A stretch of 64,000 nucleotides of DNA from an uncultured Tateyamaria sp. (GTDB lineage Bacteria; Pseudomonadota; Alphaproteobacteria; Rhodobacterales; Rhodobacteraceae): positions 62,001 to 126,000 of the forward strand of contig NZ_CANNDN010000002.1 of NCBI RefSeq assembly GCF_947503465.1, in the 5' to 3' direction. The translations under genes and the position numbers were made by a program. Position 1 is the first letter of the stretch; every line of letters starts with the position of its first letter. Under the pieces are notes generated by a model. The model made no database searches. It saw only the letters and a program-made list of their open reading frames with translations, and was not told the DNA's origin. Shown here piece after piece: positions 16,837 to 24,880 of this stretch.

Positions 16837-17595
16837 ATGGCGGCGACGCAGACAGAGTTTCGCGCGGCGCTGCTGGATCCCGAACGCCCGGTGCCGGGCG
16901 GCCTGGTCGATGGCCTTGGTCAGCCCGCAACCCGCCGCTTTGCCGTGTACCGCAACAATGTGACCGTCGCCCTGATCGAGGCGCTGCGCACCGGGTTTCC
17001 GGTGTTGTGCAAGCTGCTGGGGGATCAGAACTTTGACCAGGTGGCGCGGCTGTTTGCCCGGGCACATCCGCCGTCATCGCCCCTGATGATGCGCTATGGC
17101 GCTGAGGTGCCGACGTTTCTGGAGGGGTTCGCGCCGTTGGCGCATATCGGCTATCTGGGCGATGTGGCCCGGTTGGAACTGGCCCTGCGCCGGTCGTATC
17201 ACGCGGCCGATGCGCCCCCGCTGGATCCCGCGCGTCTTGGAGCCCTGCCCCCCGCGGCCCTGATGCGCACCCGGCTGCATCTGGCCCCGGCGGTGCAAGT
17301 CGTCCCGTCGAACTGGCCGATCCATGATATCTGGCGCTACAACACGGTGCCTGACGCACCAAAGCCGCGCGCAGTTGCGCAATCGGTGCTGGTGACCCGG
17401 GCCGAATTTGACCCTGTACCGCACGTGCTGACCCCGGCCCAGTTTGCCTGGGTTTCGGCCATCCAAGACGGTGCCGCGCTGGAAGACGCCGTGGATGCGG
17501 CCGCCGCCCATGACCCCGATTTTAACCTTGCGCCCGTGCTGAGCCTGCTGGTGCAGCACAACGCCCTGACCGACCTTACCCCACCAAAGGAATGA
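16837..17595 (+). CDS. bufC: Bufferin maturation partner BufC (DUF2063)
   Basis: A 252-residue partner protein which in MNIO systems delivers the precursor to BufB. The N-terminal DUF2063 domain is evident in TEFRAALLDPERPVPGGL, RRFAVYRNNVTVALIEAL and FPVLCKLLGDQNFDQVARLF; a second region (LGDVARLELALRRSYHAAD onward) forms the C-terminal half. GTG 16828, overlapping the bufB stop, is in frame and could be the true start by coupling; ATG 16837 is given here. bufD follows after 4 bases. Confidence 0.87.
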   Translation: MAATQTEFRAALLDPERPVPGGLVDGLGQPATRRFAVYRNNVTVALIEALRTGFPVLCKLLGDQNFDQVARLFARAHPPSSPLMMRYGAEVPTFLEGFAPLAHIGYLGDVARLELALRRSYHAADAPPLDPARLGALPPAALMRTRLHLAPAVQVVPSNWPIHDIWRYNTVPDAPKPRAVAQSVLVTRAEFDPVPHVLTPAQFAWVSAIQDGAALEDAVDAAAAHDPDFNLAPVLSLLVQHNALTDLTPPKE

Positions 17596-17599
17596 TCCC

Positions 17600-18163
17600 A
17601 TGAACGCCCTGTCCCGTGTGCACGCAGCGATCTTTGATCCCCTCGATCGCGCAGACTGGTTGTTGCCGACGCTTGCCCGTTTCCTGTTTGCTGCCATTTT
17701 GGCCGTGTATTTCTGGGTCTCTGGTCTGACCAAGCTGGGGGATGGGGTGTTTGGCATCTTCCAGCCGTCTTTGGGGGCATATGCGCAGATCTTTCCCAAG
17801 CAAATGGAAGCGGTGGGCTATGACGTCACTCAGCTGGGCCTGTACCACTGGGCCGTCGTGACGCTGGGCACGGTGGCGGAATTCGTGCTGCCGGTGCTGA
17901 TCATCGTGGGCCTGTTCACACGTCTGGCGTCGCTGGGCATGATCGGGTTCATCGTGGTGCAATCGCTCACCGATCTGAACGGCCATGACAAATGGGGCGA
18001 CGGGCTGGTGCTGGGGGCGTGGTTCGACGCGCCATCCAACAGCCTGATCATGGACCAGCGCGCGCTGTGGGTGTTCCTGCTTCTGCTGCTGGTGTTCAAA
18101 GGGGCCGGACCGCTGTCGTTTGACCGTGCCCTTGCGCCGAAACCGGCCCCGGCTGTGGCCTAG
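17600..18163 (+). CDS. bufD: DoxX-family membrane protein BufD
   Basis: A 187-residue membrane protein with about four helices: LARFLFAAILAVYFWVSGL near residue 25, a second near 90 (VAEFVLPVLIIVGLF), a third near 110 (LGMIGFIVVQSL), and a fourth near 150 (ALWVFLLLLLVFKGAG). It matches the DoxX-type protein that closes many buf operons; its role there (perhaps redox or membrane support of the exported peptide) is not settled. It starts 4 bases after bufC. The stop overlaps the stop of the convergent ArsC-like gene. Confidence 0.85.
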   Translation: MNALSRVHAAIFDPLDRADWLLPTLARFLFAAILAVYFWVSGLTKLGDGVFGIFQPSLGAYAQIFPKQMEAVGYDVTQLGLYHWAVVTLGTVAEFVLPVLIIVGLFTRLASLGMIGFIVVQSLTDLNGHDKWGDGLVLGAWFDAPSNSLIMDQRALWVFLLLLLVFKGAGPLSFDRALAPKPAPAVA

Positions 18164-18477
18164 GCCACGCCCAACGCGGCCTGCACATCCTTGGTCCAGC
18201 CAAGGTGCAGGCCTTCCCCGTCCGCAATCAGCGGGCGTTTCATCAGGGTCGGATGCGCAGCCAGCAGATCCTTGGGCGCGCCTTGCCGCTGGGCATCCGT
18301 CAGCCCCCGCCATGTCGTCGACCGCGTGTTGACCAGCGTGTCCCCGAACGTGGCCAAGGCCGCGTCCATCACGTCGGATGGCACCCCGGCGGCGCGCACA
18401 TCGACGAATTCAGCCTGCGGCAACGCCTTGATCGCCTTGCGGCACGTGTCGCATGTTTTCAATCCGTATATTTCCAT
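18160..18477 (-). CDS. ArsC/Spx-family thioredoxin-fold protein
   Basis: A 105-residue protein of the arsenate reductase/Spx/YffB group. The active-site motif KTCDTCRKA (residues 6-14, C-x-x-C), NTRSTTWRGL, and the KRPLIADG segment near residue 80 are diagnostic of the family. The C-x-x-C pair and the loss of the classical ArsC arginine context fit YffB/Spx-like proteins rather than a true arsenate reductase. The start at 18477 has GAGGTG upstream; an in-frame GTG 6 bases earlier is less likely. Convergent with bufD, with stops overlapping. Confidence 0.84.
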   Translation of the reverse strand: MEIYGLKTCDTCRKAIKALPQAEFVDVRAAGVPSDVMDAALATFGDTLVNTRSTTWRGLTDAQRQGAPKDLLAAHPTLMKRPLIADGEGLHLGWTKDVQAALGVA

Positions 18478-18663
18478 ATCCACACCTCACGTTTGCGTTG
18501 AATTAAGCGGCATCCTGCGCGGAATGCATCCCCCAACCTTGATTTTCGCGCATCGAGGGCAATCTCTTGACCTAGCGGCAGCGATTGGTGCGCTGGCGCC
18601 TGAACGACCCCTGCCCGGACTTTCGGCGCGGGGGAGACTGCAAGGTAAAGGAGGCACGGGATC

Positions 18664-18870
18664 ATGCCAACTGGCACCGTGAAGTGGTTCAACACCACGA
18701 AAGGCTACGGATTTATCGCCCCGGATGAAGGCGGCAAGGACGTTTTTGTGCACATTTCAGCGGTTGAACGGTCCGGTCTGACAGGTCTGGCCGACGACCA
18801 GAAGGTCAGTTTCGAACTGCTGGAAGGACGAGATGGACGTCAGATGGCGGGCGATCTCAAACTGCTCTGA
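18664..18870 (+). CDS. Cold shock domain protein
   Basis: A 68-residue single cold-shock domain. The RNP1-like KGYGFIAPDEGG and RNP2-like DVFVHISAVE motifs are intact, so it should bind single-stranded RNA or DNA as a chaperone. AAAGGAGG lies upstream with a slightly long spacing. The gene has its own region of about 185 bases before it (18478-18663) with a TTGACC near 18567 that may be a -35 element; long 5' leaders on csp mRNAs are common. A bidirectional hairpin follows. Confidence 0.95.
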   Translation: MPTGTVKWFNTTKGYGFIAPDEGGKDVFVHISAVERSGLTGLADDQKVSFELLEGRDGRQMAGDLKLL

Positions 18871-18885
18871 CCCCGACACATGCAA

Positions 18886-18918
18886 AAGCGGCGCATGACA
18901 TCGCATCCTGCGCCGCTT
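18886..18918. terminator. Bidirectional hairpin between csp and convergent gene
   Basis: AAGCGGCGCA (18886-18895) pairs perfectly with TGCGCCGCTT (18909-18918). It lies between the convergent cold shock gene and the gene at 18939. The flanking A-run on the left gives a short U-run for the minus strand. Confidence 0.62.
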
Positions 18919-18938
18919 GATCCCGGTTCAGCCCCGGT

Positions 18939-19235
18939 TCAGTCGAAGGTGCAGCCCTTGGTCCCCACCGGGCAGCTGCTTTGCTTGACGCGGCGCACAT
19001 GCCGCTTTTTCGCAACCGAATGGGCCAGCGCCTGCTGATAGCTGATGCCCTGGTTCGGGCGACCACAACAGATGGTGCCGTCCATGGTCACGGGCTGCAG
19101 GCCGGCCGGGCAGAAATTATGCTGGCTGTGATAGGCGTAAATCTTTGGTCCGGCCTGATCCTGCGCCAGGGCCGCACCCGCCCCCAGAAGCAAAATAGCT
19201 GTTGCCGCTGCGGTTATCCCTTTTGTGAATGGCAT
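18939..19235 (-). CDS. Secreted cysteine-containing small protein
   Basis: A 98-residue protein. The signal peptide covers residues 1-24 (ITAAATAILLLGAGAALAQ). The mature part has five cysteines in NFCPAGLQ, TICCGRPN, SSCPVG and KGCTFD, and a basic patch KKRHVRRVK. The cysteine spacing suggests disulfide bonds in the periplasm. I do not recognise a characterised family; it looks like a lineage-specific conserved protein. It stands alone between a hairpin at 18886 and the divergent gene at 19405. Confidence 0.7.
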   Translation of the reverse strand: MPFTKGITAAATAILLLGAGAALAQDQAGPKIYAYHSQHNFCPAGLQPVTMDGTICCGRPNQGISYQQALAHSVAKKRHVRRVKQSSCPVGTKGCTFD

Positions 19236-19404
19236 ATCTTCCCTCGTTTTCTCAACACACCACGAAATCTATGGGCACGATGCCCCTGACCTGCCCACGA
19301 GTCCAGATTTTTCACCCGATCACAGCACCGCGCGCATGATTTACTCAAATTTTGCGGATTTGTGGCTACGGTGGAAACAGTCCACAACAGCCATGGGGAC
19401 CCAG

Positions 19405-19644
19405 ATGACCGAACTGCTCCGACTGCTTGCCCTGTATTATGCCTGCGAAGTGTCTGCCGAAACCCGGTTTCCGTCGCCCAGCGAATGGGCGCGGTGCATG
19501 GGTCACTACCACGCGGTCAAGGCGCATTTCGCGGGGGATCTGACCGGGCCACGCGCGCAGATCGAAGGGTATCGGGCGTGGAAGATGTGGGAGGACGAGA
19601 ACGGCGTCCTGGTTGCCCAGTTGCGCGCGCGCGCTGTCCGTTAG
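19405..19644 (+). CDS. Small conserved hypothetical protein
   Basis: A 79-residue soluble protein (TELLRLLALYYACEVSAET near the N-terminus), rich in Trp and aromatic residues (EWARCMGHYHAVKAHF, YRAWKMWEDENGV). No known domain. ATG 19405 is preferred, with in-frame ATG 19393 possible; the extended frame back to 19225 overlaps the opposite gene and is unlikely. Its stop overlaps that of the convergent gene at 19641. Confidence 0.62.
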   Translation: MTELLRLLALYYACEVSAETRFPSPSEWARCMGHYHAVKAHFAGDLTGPRAQIEGYRAWKMWEDENGVLVAQLRARAVR

Positions 19645-19919
19645 GTCGGATTTTCCGTTTCTTCCCAATGCTCTCCCATCGCGACGATGCAGGATGTGCC
19701 GCTGGCATAGCGCACCACCATGGCCCACCCGCCACGCGGATCCGTCCAGACTTCCATCATCTGATCGGGGCTGCGCATGCCAGAGGCGGCGCGGGCCGAC
19801 CGGAACTGCTGTTCCAGCTTTTGCTGCATCTGCTTGCTGGGCGCGCAGAGAATGTCGGCGATGGGATTGGCCGAAAGGGGCGTGGCCAAAAGGGTCAATA
19901 TCGCGGCGGTGCGGATCAT
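19641..19919 (-). CDS. Small secreted hypothetical protein
   Basis: A 92-residue protein with a short signal peptide (residues 1-17, RTAAILTLLATPLSAN). The mature part holds ILCAPSKQMQQKLEQQF, a WTDPRGGWAMVVRYASGTSC segment and an acidic end. The two cysteines may pair. It resembles small periplasmic proteins common in Rhodobacteraceae, of unknown role. It lies at the edge of the repeat-rich non-coding region that begins at 19920. Confidence 0.66.
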   Translation of the reverse strand: MIRTAAILTLLATPLSANPIADILCAPSKQMQQKLEQQFRSARAASGMRSPDQMMEVWTDPRGGWAMVVRYASGTSCIVAMGEHWEETENPT

Positions 19920-20053
19920 ATTTTCAACGTAACAGTTTTATGACGTCCTGTGGATAGAATTCGGCAGGCACCACCGTACGATCCGTTCACAATTTGTTTC
20001 GAATATGATGTGTCGATCAAATGGCAGCGCCCCAGATTTTGCGTTTTTGGGGA

Positions 20054-20090
20054 TGCACACTGTGTGCACAACCTGTGCACACAGTGTGCA
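20054..20090. repeat. Perfect 17-bp inverted repeat with 3-base spacer
   Basis: Bases 20054-20070 and 20074-20090 are exact reverse complements around ACC. Each arm itself contains smaller palindromes (TGTGCACA; CACACTGTGTG and its mate), so the site is nested two-fold symmetric. It could be a tight operator for a dimer of dimers, a cruciform, or a very stable RNA hairpin. No T-tract follows on either strand. Confidence 0.85.
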
Positions 20091-20178
20091 CGGGTTTGGT
20101 GCATGGTGCGGGGGATTCCCTCTTGGACAGGTAGCGAGATGGCGGGGATGAGCACCGGTCCGGGCAAAGCCCGGCAAT

Positions 20179-20645
20179 CGATCCGGGGGATCGTTTGAGG
20201 TGCGAACGGGCGGAGCAAGCGTCAGCGACGCTGGCGCGTTGCCCGGCAGCGTATCGCAGAGCGATGCGTGAGAGGGCCGGGAGACCTTGGCGCGCGGAGC
20301 CGGGACAGCGCCGGGACGCGGGTTGGCGCAGCGACGGGGCTGCGGCGCGGTTTATGGGTGTGATGGTAGTGAGTCTGTTGGGGCGGTGCGCTGGTGGGGA
20401 TGTAGCGCCGACCCGGGTGGGGTGATTGCCGGTTCACGCAGTGGCACACGATCCGGGGGATCGTTTGAGGCAATCACGGGCGGAGCCCCGGGGCGCATTT
20501 CAAATGGGCACTTAGCCGTGACAGCGCTGGACCGCGGGCTGGCGCAGCGACAGTAATGCGGCGCGATTTATGGTTGTAGCATTGGTGAGTTTGGTGGTGC
20601 GGTGCGCTGGTGGTGAGGTAGCGCCGGCCCGGGGGGCGGTCCGGC
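20179..20645. repeat. Degenerate tandem duplication (two units)
   Basis: A 22-bp block is identical at 20179-20200 and 20449-20470, and each copy contains the hairpin CGATCC-GGG-GGATCG. Blocks at 20301-20335 and 20518-20551, and at 20341-20424 and 20557-20640, are also clearly alike. The left block is offset by 270 bp and the right blocks by 216 bp, so the left unit carries 54 bp more. That excess equals the size of the hairpin module at 20214-20267. Confidence 0.8.
20214..20267 (-). repeat. Dispersed hairpin module, copy A
   Basis: Read on the minus strand this is GCATCGCTCTGCGATACGCT followed by a GGCAACGCGCCAGC stretch and an 8-bp stem-loop. It closely matches 39284-39333 (copy B2) on the plus strand and more loosely 39109-39129 (B1). 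The first stem is ATCGC/GCGAT with a 3-base loop. It lies downstream of the accessory gene 20714-21400 in that gene's direction. Confidence 0.72.
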
Positions 20646-20713
20646 GCTGGCACGGCGGCCTTTGGCCTTGATTCCGTGCTTGTTTAGCACCGCAATACCT
20701 TAGTTTTACTTTA

Positions 20714-21400
20714 CTATTGTTGTAAGCCGTGTTGCACTTTTGCATTTGCAGGTAACAAACCCGCTCTCAAAAACTCCGACACACCAACTCGAAAAGGCTG
20801 CAGCCGCCAATACGCCCTCTTGGCCAAATCCAACTCGTAGTCAATTTGATTTTTTACAGCGTTTTCGATGTGGATTCCATTTCGGGCCGCAAAAAACTCC
20901 TCTATCTCAGCAGCAAGGTTCTTATCAACGAAACCTAGGCTTACTGAGGTTTTAACCTTGTCTGAAAACTTAATCTTTTGCTGAGGCGCCGACAACTCTT
21001 TCTCCGTTGCAAAAAACACTTCTGAACCCTGCTTGGTCTCGGCAACTATGGACCTTGGTAGCGTGGAAAGTTTTCGCACAGTTTTGACGGTTTGCAGTTG
21101 ACGCACCTCTGGGTGCGCGGCCAGTTTCTCCCACAACATCCAACCAATAATAACTTCATAGATTGATGCGTATTGGATTACCTGAAATTTTACATGCGAA
21201 TAGAGGTCTCGTTTTTCGACTGCCAATGCTTCGCCGAGTTTGTAGATATAACGCGCCGTTAGATATTCATCGACAACAGCTGAACGAATATCTACGTTCT
21301 CAATGAACGCGTAGTCTCTTTCTACGTCGGCTTTTGAAGGTACGTCTCGCCGACAATATTGCAAAATTTGCCGACGAAGCGGTCCACTAATTGGCACCAA
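20714..21400 (-). CDS. AT-rich accessory protein of unknown function, possible HEPN-like
   Basis: A 228-residue protein whose codons are much richer in A and T than those of its neighbours, suggesting recent acquisition. The start must be TTG 21400 or GTG 21397, since no ATG occurs before about residue 88; both lie inside the last codons of thyX (stop at 21387), so translation is probably coupled. The segment [20 protein letters not shown] recalls the R-N-x-x-H region of HEPN ribonuclease-like domains, although the spacing is one residue shorter than usual. The rest is helical and charged. It could be a defence or toxin-type gene; this is not established. Confidence 0.62.
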   Translation of the reverse strand: MVPISGPLRRQILQYCRRDVPSKADVERDYAFIENVDIRSAVVDEYLTARYIYKLGEALAVEKRDLYSHVKFQVIQYASIYEVIIGWMLWEKLAAHPEVRQLQTVKTVRKLSTLPRSIVAETKQGSEVFFATEKELSAPQQKIKFSDKVKTSVSLGFVDKNLAAEIEEFFAARNGIHIENAVKNQIDYELDLAKRAYWRLQPFRVGVSEFLRAGLLPANAKVQHGLQQ

Positions 21401-22298
21401 TAACCCCCATAAATTCCCGCCATTCCCCCTTGGACATGCCGGAATTCTCCTGCGTTACCACTTCCCCCTTCAACATCCGTTGGATGCACCCCAGCGCCGT
21501 CGCCGACAGTGTCGCCCCACCCATCCGATAATCCTCGAACGCCTTATACGCCGCGGGCACCCAATCCTTGACCATCTCGCAGATCGCATCCGCATAGACG
21601 CGGATTTCGTATTGCGCGTGCGCGTCCGCCCGTAGCCGCAAAAAATGAAACAGGTTGTGCAGGTCCACCTTCCAGTACCATTGGGTATAGATGTTGGCGG
21701 GCAGGTTCATGCGGGCCAGTTCGCGGGCGAGGCCCTGTTGGCCGTCCTGGCTGATCATCTCTTCGTAGTGGTCATAGCTGCGCATGGCGTCGTCGCGCAG
21801 GTAGTTCAGGACACGTTGGGCTTCTTCCCCTTGCAGCGCCTCGCCCCGGCCCTGGTTGTTGACGACCGATTGGGCGGCAAGCGCGTCGGGTTCGGGGATG
21901 TAGAATTCGCGATCCAGGATCGAGTAGCGGGCAGAGTATTCGTTCACGTTGGCCGTGCGGTGGCGGATCCACTGGCGGGCGACAAAGACGGGCAGTTTGA
22001 CGTGCAGCTTGATCTCGCACATCTCGAACGGGGTCGAGTGCCAGTGGCGCATGAGGTAGCGGATCAGCCCTTCGTCATTCTGGACGGACTTGGTGCCCTT
22101 GCCATAGCTGACGCGGGCGGCCTGGCAGATGGCGGCGTCGTCGCCCATGTAGTCGATGACGCGGACAAAGCCGTGGTCGAGCACGGGGTGGGCCTTGTAC
22201 AGATGCGCCTCCATCCCCGAGACGGTGGCGCGCAGGGTCTGGGTCGTCTGGCTGCGCAGCTGATCGATTTCGGCTTGCTGTTCGGGGCTGAGCGGCAT
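21387..22298 (-). CDS. thyX: FAD-dependent thymidylate synthase
   Basis: A 303-residue flavin-dependent thymidylate synthase making dTMP from dUMP with methylene-tetrahydrofolate and NADPH. The signature [15 protein letters not shown] (near residue 110) matches the ThyX R-H-R-x(7)-S-x-R motif. [21 protein letters not shown] and the late [15 protein letters not shown] add support. ATG 22298 is preceded by AAAGGA, which abuts a consensus DnaA box at 22311-22319. The 3' end overlaps the start of the AT-rich accessory gene. No thyA is seen in the window. Confidence 0.96.
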   Translation of the reverse strand: MPLSPEQQAEIDQLRSQTTQTLRATVSGMEAHLYKAHPVLDHGFVRVIDYMGDDAAICQAARVSYGKGTKSVQNDEGLIRYLMRHWHSTPFEMCEIKLHVKLPVFVARQWIRHRTANVNEYSARYSILDREFYIPEPDALAAQSVVNNQGRGEALQGEEAQRVLNYLRDDAMRSYDHYEEMISQDGQQGLARELARMNLPANIYTQWYWKVDLHNLFHFLRLRADAHAQYEIRVYADAICEMVKDWVPAAYKAFEDYRMGGATLSATALGCIQRMLKGEVVTQENSGMSKGEWREFMGVIGAN

Positions 22299-22310
22299 GG
22301 GGCGCGTCCT

Positions 22311-22319
22311 TTATCCACA
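22311..22319. promoter_or_regulatory. Consensus DnaA box in the thyX leader
   Basis: TTATCCACA on the plus strand is an exact match to the strongest DnaA-binding 9-mer. It sits 13 bp before the thyX start and touches its ribosome-binding site. The next A/T-rich stretch (ACTATATAAGGG, about 22364-22375) could be the thyX promoter. One isolated box may be coincidental. Confidence 0.45.
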
Positions 22320-22507
22320 GAATCTGTTGGGCCCTCACCTTATCTGGGGGACCGCGACATGAGAACCACTATATAAGGGTCGTTTTTTGGCAACGGTTCA
22401 CGGCGCGCGCGAAATGGTGCGCTCACGAAAGCGTTGACTTTGGGGGGGTTACGGCGCTTTGTTGACGCAAAAGAGGCAGTTCTATCAACCGCAAAGGTTA
22501 TTCAGGC

Positions 22508-23443
22508 ATGAAACGGACAATTCTGGCTTTCGCGCTTTTGGGCGGCGTTGCGGCGTGCGGTGACGGAAACCCGTTCACGTCGGATTCGGATGACGGTTTC
22601 GATGAAGCCGTCGAAGGCGCGGACCCGGCGCCCAGCACGCAATCCGCCGAGGAATTCGATGGGCTGCTGAGCCTGAATGGCGTGACCTACAATGACGGCG
22701 GAACACCAGCGGACCCGACGGACGATACCCTGTTCCTGAACAACGTCCCTTTCGACAGTTCGGACGCCACTGGCGGCGCATACACCAGGACCGGCACCTT
22801 GCCCAACGGGTTCGAGCGTTTCGAGAGCCCGGTGGCCGCCCCGCCCGACAGCAGACAGTTCTTTGCAGTCTTCCGACGCACGAGCGTTTCGCAGGTGACG
22901 GCCGTGGGCAGCGACGAATTCATCGGGCCCGGTTTCGGCGGCGCGCTGGCGCAGCGCATCGGCCCGGGCGCCGTCCCGGCGGAACGGCCCGCCGCATACA
23001 TCTTTACCGGTGACTACGCGGGCATCCGCGAGACCAGCACCGACGGGGGGGCAGAGGGCCTGCAACTGGTCACGGGCGATGTGGTCATGTCGGTCGACGT
23101 GCTCGACTTTGATGTGTCGGGCGCGGTCGACGGGACGATTACGAACCGCCAGCTGTTCGATCAGGACGGCAACAGCCTTGGCACGTTGGACGATTTTGTT
23201 TCGCTTTCAACCGCGGAGATCGACTTTACCAATGCGACGATCGAAGCCAGCAACCTCTCGGTCCAATCCACAGTGACCGGCGACTCCGCAGGGTCCGGCG
23301 ACTGGTCCGGCGTGTTCGCAGGCCCCAACGGGGAGGAGATCGCAGGCATCGTGGTGATCGATGGAACGCTGGATACGGATCCGACCAACGGAGCTGGCAC
23401 GGTCCGGGAGACCGGAACGCTTATTGTGGTCAACAATGGCTGA
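22508..23443 (+). CDS. Surface lipoprotein candidate, TbpB-like beta-barrel, Slam substrate
   Basis: A 311-residue lipoprotein. The signal ends in LLGGVAAC with Cys17 as lipidation site. An acidic, flexible segment follows (residues 20-45). The body is rich in Gly, Thr and Asp with beta-strand alternation. The final 60 residues include GDWSGVFAGPNGEEIAGIVV, which closely resembles the TbpB/handle-barrel motif with G-x-F-x-G-P-x-x-E-E-x-A-G found in Slam-exported lipoproteins. The next gene, overlapping by 8 bp, encodes a Slam-like outer-membrane protein. The likely role is ligand or host-factor binding at the cell surface. Ligand unknown. Confidence 0.78.
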   Translation: MKRTILAFALLGGVAACGDGNPFTSDSDDGFDEAVEGADPAPSTQSAEEFDGLLSLNGVTYNDGGTPADPTDDTLFLNNVPFDSSDATGGAYTRTGTLPNGFERFESPVAAPPDSRQFFAVFRRTSVSQVTAVGSDEFIGPGFGGALAQRIGPGAVPAERPAAYIFTGDYAGIRETSTDGGAEGLQLVTGDVVMSVDVLDFDVSGAVDGTITNRQLFDQDGNSLGTLDDFVSLSTAEIDFTNATIEASNLSVQSTVTGDSAGSGDWSGVFAGPNGEEIAGIVVIDGTLDTDPTNGAGTVRETGTLIVVNNG

Positions 23444-24818
23444 CAGATTCCGCAAGCTGGTGCGGTGCCGGCTTGCTGTTTTCACCATTTGGATGCTGTC
23501 GGCTCTGGCGGTCGCTGCCCAGCAGCCCAACTCGGCAGAGCTGGATATCGACACGGCCAAGAGGCTGTCGCTTGTCTTTATGGCCTATGGTCAGCACCGG
23601 GCGGCGCATGACGTGCTGACGGTGCTGGCGGCCAGGCACCCGCGTGACCCCGAAATCCTGATTACGCTGTCACGGGCAGAGCGTGCCCTTGGCCAGACGG
23701 AACAGGCCATTTCGCGCGCGCGCCAGGCTTTCGACATTGCGGAAAGTCAAGCCCATCGGCATTTGGCCGCGCGCGTGCTGGCCGAGGCGCTCGCGTCTGC
23801 GGGCAAGCACACGCGGGCGCAGCTTTGGCTGAGACGGGCGGGTCAACTGGCGCCGACGGACGCGGCCAAGGCCGCCATTCGCCGCGACTACGCCTACGTG
23901 AGGTCGCGGAACCCTTGGGCGTTTTCGGTTCGGGGCGGGATATCCCCGACCGACAATGCGAACAATGCGCCGACCAGCAACCAGATCGAGATTGGCGGCA
24001 TCATTTTCGTGAATCCGGCGGCGCAGCCTATCTCGGGAACCGAGTATCATTTCGGTGGAACGGTCACATATCGTTTCCCGGCCACCGTCACCGCCCAGAA
24101 AGAAATCACCGTGGCCTATGACGGGCGACGCACGAGATTGGGGTCGGAAGCGAGTTCCATCGACCCGGGTTTGAGCAACTCGGACTTTTCCGCCGACCGG
24201 CTGACATTCGGCTGGCAGGGCAGATTTCGCCCCGCGGGTCGTCAGACGGTATCCGATATCGGCACGCGCTTGTTTTTTGACTGGAACGGTGGCAACCGGT
24301 CACAGACCGGACTTGCGCTGGAGGCCGGGCTTCGGTTCCCGTTGGGCGACCAACAGCGGCTGCGCCTTCGGGGCCGTCTGGAACATCTCGACCGGCTGGA
24401 CAATGCGCTGCGAACGTCCACCACCACCGAGGTCGGGGTCGAATGGTCGTTTCCAGTTGGCGGCAAGGACTTTCTGAGGGTCGACCTCTCCGTCGCCGAC
24501 TCGGCGAGCGACTCGGCAGCCGTCGCGCGCGCAACCAACCGCTTGCGCGCAACCTATGCACTGGGGCAACCGATCCTGAACGCACACATCGCGTTTTCGG
24601 CTGATTTCCGTCAATCCTTGTTTGATCGACCATTGTTCGGCCCGGAGCGCCGTGAAGACAGTGCCATCGGCCTGAGCGCGACAGCGACATTCGCTCAGAT
24701 GGATGTCTTTGGCTTCGCACCGGTCGTCGAGTTGCGACGCGAACGGGTGCAGTCGAACATCAGCGCCTTCGATACGCTTGCAACCCAGCTGAGCTTTTCC
24801 TTCCGTTCAACTTACTGA
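23436..24818 (+). CDS. Slam-like outer-membrane lipoprotein translocator (DUF560-type)
   Basis: A 460-residue protein. The signal peptide runs to about residue 30 (TIWMLSALAVAAQQ). TPR-like helical repeats follow, residues about 45-160 (MAYGQHRAAHDVLTVLAARH, LGQTEQAISRARQAFDIAE, AGKHTRAQLWLRRAGQLAP). Then a beta-barrel of about 280 residues begins near NPWAFSVRGGISPTDNANN and ends in an aromatic-terminated strand (QLSFSFRSTY). This N-terminal TPR plus 14-strand-size barrel is the Slam architecture, which moves specific lipoproteins to the outer leaflet. ATG 23436 overlaps the end of the lipoprotein gene, a classic Slam-substrate pairing. Confidence 0.8.
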   Translation: MADRFRKLVRCRLAVFTIWMLSALAVAAQQPNSAELDIDTAKRLSLVFMAYGQHRAAHDVLTVLAARHPRDPEILITLSRAERALGQTEQAISRARQAFDIAESQAHRHLAARVLAEALASAGKHTRAQLWLRRAGQLAPTDAAKAAIRRDYAYVRSRNPWAFSVRGGISPTDNANNAPTSNQIEIGGIIFVNPAAQPISGTEYHFGGTVTYRFPATVTAQKEITVAYDGRRTRLGSEASSIDPGLSNSDFSADRLTFGWQGRFRPAGRQTVSDIGTRLFFDWNGGNRSQTGLALEAGLRFPLGDQQRLRLRGRLEHLDRLDNALRTSTTTEVGVEWSFPVGGKDFLRVDLSVADSASDSAAVARATNRLRATYALGQPILNAHIAFSADFRQSLFDRPLFGPERREDSAIGLSATATFAQMDVFGFAPVVELRRERVQSNISAFDTLATQLSFSFRSTY

Positions 24819-24880
24819 ACTGCACCTTTCCGTCCGGCCCCGATGTGCTAGCTTTGGCGTCGGCACAAAGGAGGACGGCC

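Larger units (their letters stand above)
19920..20713. other. Non-coding, repeat-rich region of about 790 bases
   Basis: No credible gene is seen here on either strand. Open frames exist but carry no family features and cut across the repeats. The stretch holds a 37-bp interrupted palindrome (20054-20090), a hairpin module related to copies downstream of parE (20214-20267), and a degenerate tandem duplication (20179-20424 and 20449-20645). It follows, on the minus strand, the AT-rich gene at 20714-21400. Confidence 0.7.

Noticed and set aside
20195-20556. Open frames of 76-89 codons in the repeat field
   Set aside because: They cross repeat units, are Arg/Gly/Ala-rich and have no SD or homologous features.
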